DNA of 33,639 nucleotides from Streptomyces diastatochromogenes (GTDB taxonomy: Bacteria; Actinomycetota; Actinomycetes; Streptomycetales; Streptomycetaceae), in the NCBI GenBank assembly GCA_001418405.1, contig LIQL01000251.1, positions 1 through 33,639 on the forward strand. Reading direction: 5' to 3'. A program made the position numbers and the translations under genes. The notes under the pieces are model-generated. The model was not told the DNA's origin, ran no database searches, and saw only the letters and a list, made by a program, of their open reading frames with translations. Of the stretch, positions 16,901 to 23,161 are shown one piece after another (positions within the stretch are counted from its first letter, which is position 1; the number at the start of each line of letters is the position of its first letter).

Positions 16901-18015
16901 GCAGTCCGGCTCGGCCGGCCGATGAGCCGGAGCGGCGGTTGGCCGAACTGTGGCAGGACATCCTGGGACTGCCCGCCGCCGACGCCGAGGCGCACTTCTT
17001 CTCCCTCGGCGGCCACTCCCTGCTGGCGGCCCGGCTGATCGCCCGGATCAGACGGGAGTTCGGGGCTCCGGTGGTGCTGACGACGCTGCTGGAGCGGCCC
17101 ACCCCGCGCAGGTTCGCGGAGCATCTACGTGCCCACGACGGACCGGGCCCGAGCGTGCCCAGGGCAACCTGGCAGCATCTGATCGAGCTGACCGCGGCGC
17201 CGGACGACGAGCCGGTCTTCTGTCTGCACGCCCTGGGCGGCGACGCCCTAGTCTACCAGGAAATGGCGGAGGCCCTGCCGGTCCACCGCAATGTCTACGG
17301 CGTCTTCGACGGCCGCACCAACCCGCAGTCGAGGACCGGCTGGGACACGCCGGAGGAGATGACCCGGGCCTACGCAGCGGAGATCGCCCAGGCGCTCGAC
17401 GGCCGCGACTGCCACCTTGTGGGGTGGTCCCTGGGAGGCCTGATCGCCCACGGGGTGGCCCGGCGACTTGAGGAACGGGGAGTGACCGTACGCTCCCTGG
17501 CCATCTGGGACGCCGGGTGTTCGCCCGTACGCTACGCGCGACCGCGCCACCCGGACTGGTCGGTGGGGCCGCTGACGGTACTCAACACCCTCGCCCCGCC
17601 CGACGCCGAGCCCTTGTCGGCGGCCGAACGCGAGCGGCTGAGCGCCGAGTTCTCCGATCCGCCCGGCCCCGACCTGGGCACCCGCGTGCTGCGGGCCGCG
17701 GAGGCGGTATGGGGCGTACGGCCGGATGACGAGCCGCAGGCCGTCGGTGACCGGGCCGTGCTCGCGGCGCTGCACAGCTGGCTCTTCACGGGCTGGAGTC
17801 CGGAGCCCGTCAACGCGCCGACCTCGGTGGTGTGGGCGTCGGACTCCCTGGCGCGGGGAGTGGTCGCCAAGACCGACTGGAGCCGCTACACCCGCTCGAC
17901 GGCCCGCGCCTGTGAGGTCGAGGGCACCCACTACTCGATCATCAAGGACCCCGTTGTCAAACGCCTTGCCCTCGAACTCGCCGAATTCACCGAGGAGTTC
18001 TCGGGTGGGAGATGA
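13909..18015 (+). CDS. Nonribosomal peptide synthetase, C-A-T-TE (terminal module)
   Basis: 1368 residues. The condensation domain has HHIGTDG (140-146). The adenylation domain has YTSGTTGRPK (616-625), NCYGPTE, YRTGDKV and GRLDDQVKIRGNRVELGEV. The thiolation domain has LGGHSL (Ppant Ser1037). A type I thioesterase follows with GWSLGG (Ser1174) and the late His1341 in GTHYSI. It adds one residue to an upstream acyl or peptidyl chain and releases the product. The specificity code read by eye is D-V-Q-V-I-G-C-V-N, which matches no standard code I know. With the adjacent carbamoyltransferase and ectB, diaminobutyrate or a ureido derivative is an inference. The start at 13909 is supported by GGAGG at 13895-13899. 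It is probably the last protein of the line although it is encoded first. Confidence 0.93.
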   Translation: MHDEHEEPALQPIAANQLRLWIHQEFDLDSNAYNVTRCLRLRGRLDPGALIGAVNALVERHEILRTVFVERGDQVCCAVRAPAPVLTGVRDVPDSFTEGDILDAAREFTLAPFDLRAEPPFRARLARISDTDHLLLLAFHHIGTDGHSLGIFEHELAQAYAAITTTGSWHGTTEPAQFGDFARWQRRTLTPATIERQLAYWREALPADLPPTSFLASSPLGATGAGPAAVHDTPVPQEVVDALGRLSASFQLTAFGVFQTAVQILAYRYSGSADVVLATTTLNRKMPRFETALGFFVNTVALHTPLGDDPTFAEALERGKRTLVGALSHDDVPFDRVVEEVSPRPPGERGALFQIAVEMQTDVTAAARRWGDVTVEVSSLEGDAGKRARGDLTLNLLRGASGMRLVVEYDAALFDEPFVAGVARALFALVTRGARHPDTCVTDLDLLDGEASAALLTARTAPPRTDALESMSEIVRSLAASDGPRTAVTTPQERLTFQELVDRAEVIAETLIDRGIDAGGFVGVIADRSADSLVALLGVWLAGCAYVPIDPAVARERQRYIIDDAGLAHILGPRGFDAQGAELIDVRAHSTGARPARRAAGNRRSTRPDDIAYAIYTSGTTGRPKATVSTHANLLNLKAGLGPAFDVPDWRRETVSLNGPLIFDVTLQQLLPMLEGATVAIVPAEVRLDPDAMLAYVAEAGITLLDVTPGHLQLLVEAGLLDRTDLPLRTLISGGEALPAPLWGPLAASPLRVFNCYGPTECTVNSTVARVDSDAERPSIGTEVAGVSLFVADDQRRLVPYGATGELYIGGRGLGPGYLHRPELTAERFVRAPWGSGGEPVRVYRTGDKVRLAKGGVVEHLGRLDDQVKIRGNRVELGEVTATLMTHPEVATAVTIVDDSDDRGAVLHSFVVPVRSGPARDAVTPGSADPDPVDQEQLQRYLEGFLPAYMVPSRITRLAALPTTVVGKIDQQALRTLARQAAADTPTRRAGAPATGPSSPARPADEPERRLAELWQDILGLPAADAEAHFFSLGGHSLLAARLIARIRREFGAPVVLTTLLERPTPRRFAEHLRAHDGPGPSVPRATWQHLIELTAAPDDEPVFCLHALGGDALVYQEMAEALPVHRNVYGVFDGRTNPQSRTGWDTPEEMTRAYAAEIAQALDGRDCHLVGWSLGGLIAHGVARRLEERGVTVRSLAIWDAGCSPVRYARPRHPDWSVGPLTVLNTLAPPDAEPLSAAERERLSAEFSDPPGPDLGTRVLRAAEAVWGVRPDDEPQAVGDRAVLAALHSWLFTGWSPEPVNAPTSVVWASDSLARGVVAKTDWSRYTRSTARACEVEGTHYSIIKDPVVKRLALELAEFTEEFSGGR

Positions 18016-18105
18016 GCTTCCGGCCAGGAAGTGAGAAGTCCCCCGGAACCCGAGGGCGCCAGCCCCTCGCCGACCCGTCGCGACGACGCCTACGGAGGTA
18101 CGTCC

Positions 18106-19068
18106 GTGTCCACCACCGTCTCACACCGCAGCCCACTGCTGACCCTGTCCGACCTCGCCCCTGAGGACGTGGCGGCCCTCGGCGACCTGGCCTACCAGTT
18201 CGGCAACTCACCCAAGTCGTTCGTCGACAGGCTGGCCGGGACCCGGGTGGGTCTGGTCTTCACGGCCCCTTCGACCCGTACCCGCTCCTCGTTCTGGAGC
18301 GCCGCGCGCACCCTGGGCTGTGACGTGCTGCACCTGGGAGCGGCGGACCTCCAGGTCACGACGGGGGAGACGTGGGGCGACACCGGCGCCATGTTCGCCA
18401 ACTACCTCGACGCCGCCGTGGTCCGTACCAATGGCCCCCAGCGGCAGCTCCAGGAGATGGCGGTGCCGCTGCCGGCCACGGTCAACGCGCTGACCTACGA
18501 AGAGCACCCCACCCAGGCGATCGCCGACCTGTGTGCGCTGCGCGACCGCTTCGGCAGTGCGGAGAACCTCCACCTGGCCTACCTGGGGCTGGTGAACAAC
18601 ACGGCCCGTTCGCTGGCGCACCTGGCCTGCAAGACGCCCGGGGTCACGCTGGACGTCTACAGCCCGGACGGGCACGGGTTCCCCGGGGCGGAGATCACCG
18701 CGATGAACGCCGCCACGGGCCGGGAAGCGGTGCAGCAGTTCACCCGGCTGCCCGACGCGCCCCGACCGGTCGACGCGGTGTACACCACGCGTTGGCAGTC
18801 GATGGGGGTGCCCTACGACGAGCCGGACTGGCAGAGCCGATTCCTCCCGTTCGCCGTGACACGCCAGACCATGGAGCGGTTCAGCGGCGGCACCGAGGCG
18901 GTCTTCATGCACGACCTGCCGGCCATCCGTGAGCAGGAGGCGACCTCCGAGGTGCTGGACGGTCCGCTGTCGTTGGTGGCGCGGCAGGCATACCACAAGA
19001 CCTCGGCCGCGGCGGCCGCACTGCTGTGGGTGCTCGGGGAAGGGCGTGACGGCCTGCCCCAGAACTGA
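18106..19068 (+). CDS. Ornithine-carbamoyltransferase-like enzyme with altered acceptor site
   Basis: A 320-residue member of the aspartate/ornithine carbamoyltransferase family. The carbamoyl-phosphate half is intact: STRTR (56-60), GETWGDT and HPTQ (134-137). The amino-acid half departs from true OTCs: the usual DVWxSMG is TRWQSMG (Asp to Thr at about 228), HCLP is HDLP (Cys to Asp270), and the late Arg appears to be Lys298. NN (164-165) is kept. It therefore probably carbamoylates an amine other than ornithine, perhaps diaminobutyrate from EctB, to give a ureido amino acid. GTG at 18106 is chosen because GGAGG at 18094-18098 precedes it; an earlier GTG at 18031 would add 25 atypical residues. 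It follows the NRPS by 90 bases and is closed by a terminator. Confidence 0.85.
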   Translation: MSTTVSHRSPLLTLSDLAPEDVAALGDLAYQFGNSPKSFVDRLAGTRVGLVFTAPSTRTRSSFWSAARTLGCDVLHLGAADLQVTTGETWGDTGAMFANYLDAAVVRTNGPQRQLQEMAVPLPATVNALTYEEHPTQAIADLCALRDRFGSAENLHLAYLGLVNNTARSLAHLACKTPGVTLDVYSPDGHGFPGAEITAMNAATGREAVQQFTRLPDAPRPVDAVYTTRWQSMGVPYDEPDWQSRFLPFAVTRQTMERFSGGTEAVFMHDLPAIREQEATSEVLDGPLSLVARQAYHKTSAAAAALLWVLGEGRDGLPQN

Positions 19069-19101
19069 CCGGCACGGAGGCGGGAAACTCCGTCGAAATC
19101 C

Positions 19102-19141
19102 CCGGCGCGGGCGGTGACTTCCGAGTCACCGCCCGCGCCGG
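19102..19141 (+). terminator. Perfect 18-bp intrinsic terminator hairpin
   Basis: CCGGCGCGGGCGGTGACT (19102-19119) pairs perfectly with 19124-19141 across the tetraloop TCCG. It lies 33 bases after the carbamoyltransferase stop. There is no T-run, in line with many Streptomyces terminators. It separates the NRPS/carbamoyltransferase transcript from the operon starting at 19475. Confidence 0.88.
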
Positions 19142-19217
19142 CGTGTTGTCGCCGGCGGTTTCTCGCCAGGACGGTTGACCGCGGAGCCGGAGTATGGAAT
19201 TTATGCGGGGCCGGCAC

Positions 19218-19232
19218 TGTGCAACTGCGGAC
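19218..19232 (+). repeat. 15-bp shared upstream element, copy 2
   Basis: TGTGCAACTGCGGAC, identical to 13404-13418. It lies 14 bases after the candidate -10 box and 242 bases before the first gene of the operon. If read from GTG it gives five codons followed by TGA, so it could also be a tiny upstream frame. Confidence 0.5.
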
Positions 19233-19377
19233 CTGAGGCTCCGTGATTTCGTTGGGAAAATTCCCGGCGATCCGTACGTTCACCGGGCGAATTGCCTCAC
19301 CCCTATCGCGTCGGCAGACGATCGGTAGCGGACCCATAGGAGATCGGTAGACCTGCCGACTAGTGTTCCTGACGTTG

Positions 19378-19434
19378 GTTCGAGCCGACTTCGTAAAGTC
19401 CCGTTCGAGCTCACCGTGCAAGACCCTGTCGAAA
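19378..19434. promoter_or_regulatory. GTTCGA-type half sites, possible StrR-like regulator target
   Basis: GTTCGAGC occurs at 19378-19385 and 19403-19410, 25 bases apart, and CTGTCGAAA lies at 19426-19434. The StrR/NovG family binds inverted GTTCGACTG...CAGTCGAAC half sites separated by 11 bases. These resemble the half sites, but spacing and sequence deviate (14 bases between the second and third). The StrR-like regulator at 6556 is the obvious candidate binder. Tentative. Confidence 0.35.
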
Positions 19435-19474
19435 CCGACACCCGTCGTGGCTGTTATGCAAGGGACGCTGCACC

Positions 19475-20893
19475 ATGGAATTGCGAGCCGGCCGTGCGGA
19501 ATCCGTCGAGAAGACCCGGGAACGGGCTTCGGTTTCCGTTGCGGCATCCTTCACCGTAGACCCGTTGCGCGAACATCTGGTCGCACAGACCGCGCACTGC
19601 ACCATCCCGTATGACGTGTCCTTCACGCCCTACGGCCAGTTGCTGCAACACCTGCTCGTCGGAGGCGACTTCGACGCCGTGGTGGCGCTGTTGCGCTGGG
19701 AGGACTGGTTTCGGTTCTCGGACGTGGAACCGGCACGGACCCCCTGCGCACTGCGGACCGTGCTCGACGAAGTGACCCAGGCCATCGGGGAGTTCCGTGG
19801 TCGCTCGGCGGCCAGGCTGCTCCTGGTCGTCTGCCCGCCCTCGACCGCATGGCGGAAGCGCGAAGCGGAACTCACCCGGCTGGACGAGGAACTGGCCCGG
19901 TACGTACTGCGCTCACCCGGCACCGACGCCGTCTGGGCGAGCAGTTGGACATCCGCTTTCGCGGAGGGGGAGGAAGAGGACCCCTTTTCCGACCGGGTGG
20001 CGCACATCCCCTATGTGGACGGGTACTTCTCGACACTGGCCGACGGCATCACCCGGTGGCTGGAGGCGGCTCACGACGGCCCGGCGCGCACCGCGCTCAC
20101 GGCCGACCCGGACGGTCCGCCGGCGCCCACAGCACTGGCTCCGGGGCAGGTCTTTCGCCACCTCGTCGACTGGTCGGGCGCCCTGCGGGGCGCGAGAGAC
20201 GCCGTCGGCGTCCTGCCGGTCGACTGGAACGACTGGCTGCAGCGGGCATCGCGGCCGGGCGAACGGTCGCTCGCCGCGGACGCGCGGGCTCTGGAGCGCG
20301 TGCTGGCCGATCTGGCGCTAGGCATCGCACGCTTCCGGGAAACGACCGGTACGTCCCTGCTCCTGGTGGCCACGGCACCCCGCGGGAAAACCGCGCCGCA
20401 CCCCGAACTCCTGCGGTACGCCGGCGACTGCCTGGCCGCGCTGGTCCGGGAAATGGAGGGCGTGGAGGTCATCCACGCGGCCGAGGCGGAAGGGAAGGAG
20501 AGCGGTGCGGCATCCTCCGGGGAGCCAGCTGCTCGGACGGCGTTCTCCGAGGCTGTCGCACGGCGCATTCCGTACCTGCGGAATCCCGCGGTGCGGTCGG
20601 TCCTGGTCGATGCCGGGTCCTGGACGGCACACGAGCTGAGCGACTTCGTCGCCTGGCACCACCGGCAGGAGCTGCGGGTCGCGGCCCGTATCCAGGAGCC
20701 GGAGGTGGAGCGTGCCGTGCGGTCCGTGTGGTCCGAGGCCGAACTGCTGTTGTTCTACAGCCCGGTGGGAAACGCGCTGAAGGACCTTTCCGCGGCAGGT
20801 TCCCTCGACCCCGATTCCTGTCTCGTCCTGGCCGGCCGGCAGTCCGGCCAAGCCCTTACGGATACCAACCAGAGCATCGATGACGATGGGTAG
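19475..20893 (+). CDS. FkbH N-domain-like protein with internal duplication and no HAD domain
   Basis: 472 residues resembling the N-terminal SGNH-like domain of FkbH proteins, but with no HAD phosphatase motif. Two similar halves can be seen. The first is at about 45-195 (TPYGQLLQHLLVGGDFDAVV, LRWEDW at 73-78, RLLLVVCP, FSDRVAHIPYVDG). The second is at about 216-380 (LAPGQVFRHLV, VLPVDWNDW, SLLLVATAP, FSEAVARRIPYLRN). A further roughly 90-residue tail ends in Asp-rich residues. It may present or select an acyl group on the ACP encoded 5 bases downstream, or bind the partner FkbH-like protein. A catalytic role cannot be claimed. The start has AAGGGA upstream at good spacing. First gene of the eight-gene operon. 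Confidence 0.65.
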   Translation: MELRAGRAESVEKTRERASVSVAASFTVDPLREHLVAQTAHCTIPYDVSFTPYGQLLQHLLVGGDFDAVVALLRWEDWFRFSDVEPARTPCALRTVLDEVTQAIGEFRGRSAARLLLVVCPPSTAWRKREAELTRLDEELARYVLRSPGTDAVWASSWTSAFAEGEEEDPFSDRVAHIPYVDGYFSTLADGITRWLEAAHDGPARTALTADPDGPPAPTALAPGQVFRHLVDWSGALRGARDAVGVLPVDWNDWLQRASRPGERSLAADARALERVLADLALGIARFRETTGTSLLLVATAPRGKTAPHPELLRYAGDCLAALVREMEGVEVIHAAEAEGKESGAASSGEPAARTAFSEAVARRIPYLRNPAVRSVLVDAGSWTAHELSDFVAWHHRQELRVAARIQEPEVERAVRSVWSEAELLLFYSPVGNALKDLSAAGSLDPDSCLVLAGRQSGQALTDTNQSIDDDG

Positions 20894-20898
20894 TTGCG

Positions 20899-21126
20899 AT
20901 GGAATTGACCGAAGCGGTTGCTGAAGTGCTCGGAATCACTGCCGAGCAGGTGGACGATTCCGCGAAACCGGGAGATCTGGAGAACTGGGACAGCAGGCGC
21001 CACCTCCAGGTCATTGTCCGGTTGGAAGAGGTTTATCAGGTGTCCTTCAGTTACAGCGAGCTCAAACAACTCACCTCGATCGGCGCCATACGCCGTGTGC
21101 TGCGCGACAAGGGGATCCAGAACTGA
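20899..21126 (+). CDS. Free-standing acyl carrier protein
   Basis: 75 residues, one carrier domain. The phosphopantetheine attachment site is Ser32 in ENWDSRRHLQVI, followed by the typical helix LEEVYQVSFSYSEL. It differs from the common DSL motif in having DSR. This type of small ACP accompanies FkbH-like proteins and receives glyceryl or other hydroxyacyl groups. Its place between the FkbH-N-like gene and the E1/E2 genes suggests it carries the acyl group those enzymes make. It starts 5 bases after the preceding stop, so it is probably translationally coupled. Confidence 0.9.
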   Translation: MELTEAVAEVLGITAEQVDDSAKPGDLENWDSRRHLQVIVRLEEVYQVSFSYSELKQLTSIGAIRRVLRDKGIQN

Positions 21127-21165
21127 TGCGGCGCCGAGCGTGGAGTGAGGAGTAGAGGAGAATTC

Positions 21166-22104
21166 ATGGCTGTTTCGCTGCCTTCGGCGCCGCCGTCGGT
21201 GCGTCCACTGTCACCGCTGGACGACGCGGACCTGGATTCGCTGCTGCTGATCCGGCACTTCGAGAACGCACTGCTCGACCTGTTCGCCGCGGGAAAACTG
21301 CACGGTACGGTCCACACCTGCCTGGGGCAGGAGTACATTCCGGTCGCCCTCCGCCCGTTCCTGGACGAGGACTTCGTGCTCAGTAACCACCGCGGGCACG
21401 GCCACTACCTCGCTCAATACGAGGACCCGCACGGCCTGCTCGCCGAGATCATGGGGCGCGAAGGGGGAGTGTGCCGCGGCGTGGGCGGTAGCCAGCACGT
21501 CTACCGTGAGCGCTTCCTGTCCACCGGTGTCCAGGGCGAGAGCCTGTCCGTCGGTTGCGGCCTGGCCCTGCACAGCAAGCGGCGCGGTCTGCCCCACCTC
21601 GTCGTGGCCTACATAGGCGACGGCACCTGGGGCGAGGGCGCCGTCTACGAGGCGCTCAACATGGCCGCGCTGTGGCGGCTCCCGCTGCTGGTCGTCGTCG
21701 AGAACAACGGCATCGCCCAGTCCACGCCCACCCAGGTGCAGATGGCCGGGAGCGTGGCGGACCGGGCCGCGGCGTTCGGCATCGACCACCACCGCTTGGA
21801 GAGCATCGACATCAACGAGATCCGCGACGTCCTCGCCGACCCCATAGCCCGTGTCCGCAACGAACACCGCCCGCTCGTCGTGGAGTTCGCCACCCATCGG
21901 CTCGGCCCGCACAGCAAGGGTGACGACACCCGCCCCGCCGACGTCCTGGAGCACGCCCGCCGGCACGACTGGTATCGGCTTTACCCCCAGACACGCCCCG
22001 AACAGTTCGCCGCCCGGGACGCCCGGATCAGGGCCCGCGTGGAGAGCGTGGTCCAGGAAGTCGAGGCGCGCTCACCGTCCGTATGGGAGGCCGGCCGTGT
22101 CTAG
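21166..22104 (+). CDS. 2-oxoacid dehydrogenase-like E1 component, alpha subunit (ThDP-dependent)
   Basis: 312 residues of the pyruvate/acetoin dehydrogenase E1-alpha family. The thiamine diphosphate motif runs from GDGTWGEG (151-158) to ENN (179-181). CLGQEYIPVALRPFLDEDFV and SNHRGHGHYLA are the expected substrate-side segments, and GGSQHVY matches the usual GGSMH. With E1-beta it would decarboxylate a 2-oxo acid, or cleave a ketose phosphate, and pass the two-carbon or acyl unit to the E2 lipoyl arm. ATG 21166 follows AGAGGAG at good spacing; the in-frame GTG at 21145 is less likely. Its position in a biosynthetic operon with an ACP, and without an E3 gene, argues for a dedicated rather than housekeeping role. 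Confidence 0.9.
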   Translation: MAVSLPSAPPSVRPLSPLDDADLDSLLLIRHFENALLDLFAAGKLHGTVHTCLGQEYIPVALRPFLDEDFVLSNHRGHGHYLAQYEDPHGLLAEIMGREGGVCRGVGGSQHVYRERFLSTGVQGESLSVGCGLALHSKRRGLPHLVVAYIGDGTWGEGAVYEALNMAALWRLPLLVVVENNGIAQSTPTQVQMAGSVADRAAAFGIDHHRLESIDINEIRDVLADPIARVRNEHRPLVVEFATHRLGPHSKGDDTRPADVLEHARRHDWYRLYPQTRPEQFAARDARIRARVESVVQEVEARSPSVWEAGRV

Positions 22105-23161
22105 CCCCGCTCCCGCGCCGGACGCCCCGGACGCGGTCATGGCCGTGCCGACCGCACCCGTCCGGGTCGCGGACAACCTCAACGAAGCGCTGCACGCCCT
22201 GTTCGCCGCCGACCCACACCTGTTCCTGCTGGGCGAGGACGTCGTGGACCCGTACGGCGGAGCCTTCAAGATCACTAAGGGGCTGTCCGGTGCCCACCCC
22301 GACCGGGTCCTGGCCACGCCGCTGAGCGAGGGCGGCATCGTCGGCGTCGCCGGCGGACTGGCCCTGGCCGGGGACACCGCCATCGCCGAGATGATGTTCA
22401 GCGACTTCGCCACCCTCTGCTTCGACCAGTTGGTGAACTTCGCCAGCAAATCCGTGTCGATGTACGGCCGGCGCATTCCCATGCGGCTGGTGGTGCGCTG
22501 CCCGGTCGGCGGCAACCGCGGCTACGGCCCCACCCACAGCCAAAGCCCACAGAAGCACTTCATCGGCGTGCCCAACCTCGCGTTGTTCGAGCTGTCGCCC
22601 TTCCACGACAACCACGCCGTTCTCGCGCGGATGATCGAGCGGGCCGAGCCCTGTGTGTTCTTCGAGGAGAAGTCCCTCTACCCACAGCGGATGTTCACCG
22701 GCGGTGTGGTCGACGACCTCTTCACGTTCGCCCCCTTGGCGGGCCCGGGCGACTGGGCGCGGATCTCGGTCGGTGGCGAGGAGGACTACGACTGCCTGCT
22801 CATCGCCCCCGGCGGACTGGCCCGGCGCTGCCTGGGCGCCATGCGCGAACTGCTCATGGAGGACGAGATCAGCTGCCAGCTGCTGGTCCCCTCCCAGCTC
22901 TATCCCTTCGAAGCCGGCCCGGTCGTCGAGGAGTTCGCCGCCGGAGCACGGATCGTCGTGGTCGAGGAGGGTGTGGCAGGCGGCACATGGGGCACCGAAG
23001 TGGCCGCCCACCTCCACGACCGGCTCTGGAGCCAGCTGAGGGAACCGGTGCGCCTGGTCTGCTCCCGCGACAGCGTCATCCCCGCCGCACCGCACCTGGA
23101 GCGCGAGGTCCTGGTGCAGCAGGACACCATCCGCGACGCCGTGAGGAGAACCGTACGGTGA
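22097..23161 (+). CDS. 2-oxoacid dehydrogenase-like E1 component, beta subunit
   Basis: 354 residues, E1-beta of the pyruvate dehydrogenase type. N-terminal pyrimidine-binding segment: VADNLNEALHALFAADP, LLGEDVVDPYGGAFKITKGL, ATPLSEGGIVGVAGGLALAG and AEMMFSDFATLCFDQLVNFA. The central part has RCPVGGNRGYGPTHSQSPQ, the usual G-x-GP-x-HSQS motif. The C-terminal transketolase domain has VVVEEGVAGGTWGTEVAAHL. GTG 22097 is the start; it overlaps the alpha-subunit stop by 8 bases, so the two chains are coupled and presumably form the alpha2beta2 enzyme. Length is somewhat above the usual 325 because of a Pro/Ala-rich N-terminus. Confidence 0.9.
   Translation: MSSPAPAPDAPDAVMAVPTAPVRVADNLNEALHALFAADPHLFLLGEDVVDPYGGAFKITKGLSGAHPDRVLATPLSEGGIVGVAGGLALAGDTAIAEMMFSDFATLCFDQLVNFASKSVSMYGRRIPMRLVVRCPVGGNRGYGPTHSQSPQKHFIGVPNLALFELSPFHDNHAVLARMIERAEPCVFFEEKSLYPQRMFTGGVVDDLFTFAPLAGPGDWARISVGGEEDYDCLLIAPGGLARRCLGAMRELLMEDEISCQLLVPSQLYPFEAGPVVEEFAAGARIVVVEEGVAGGTWGTEVAAHLHDRLWSQLREPVRLVCSRDSVIPAAPHLEREVLVQQDTIRDAVRRTVR

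Larger units (their letters stand above)
19142..19474 (+). promoter_or_regulatory. Promoter and control region of the acyl-carrier/NRPS/PKS operon
   Basis: 333 bases with no gene, bounded by the terminator and the first gene of the long operon. A possible promoter is TTGACC (19175-19180), 18 bases, then ATTTAT (19199-19204); the -10 fit is poor. Downstream come the shared 15-mer (19218-19232), the direct repeat GATCGGTAG (19320-19328 and 19342-19350) nested in the inverted repeat GTCGGCAG / CTGCCGAC (19310-19317 and 19353-19360), and the GTTCGAGC pair. The 5' leader would be long, about 260 bases. Confidence 0.5.

Noticed and set aside
13585..17124. Very long open frame on the minus strand (1179 residues) opposite the terminal NRPS
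   Set aside because: It mirrors the codon pattern of the real gene. Its translation is low-complexity (Arg/Gly/Gln/Val-rich) with no domain, while the plus strand has complete NRPS motifs.
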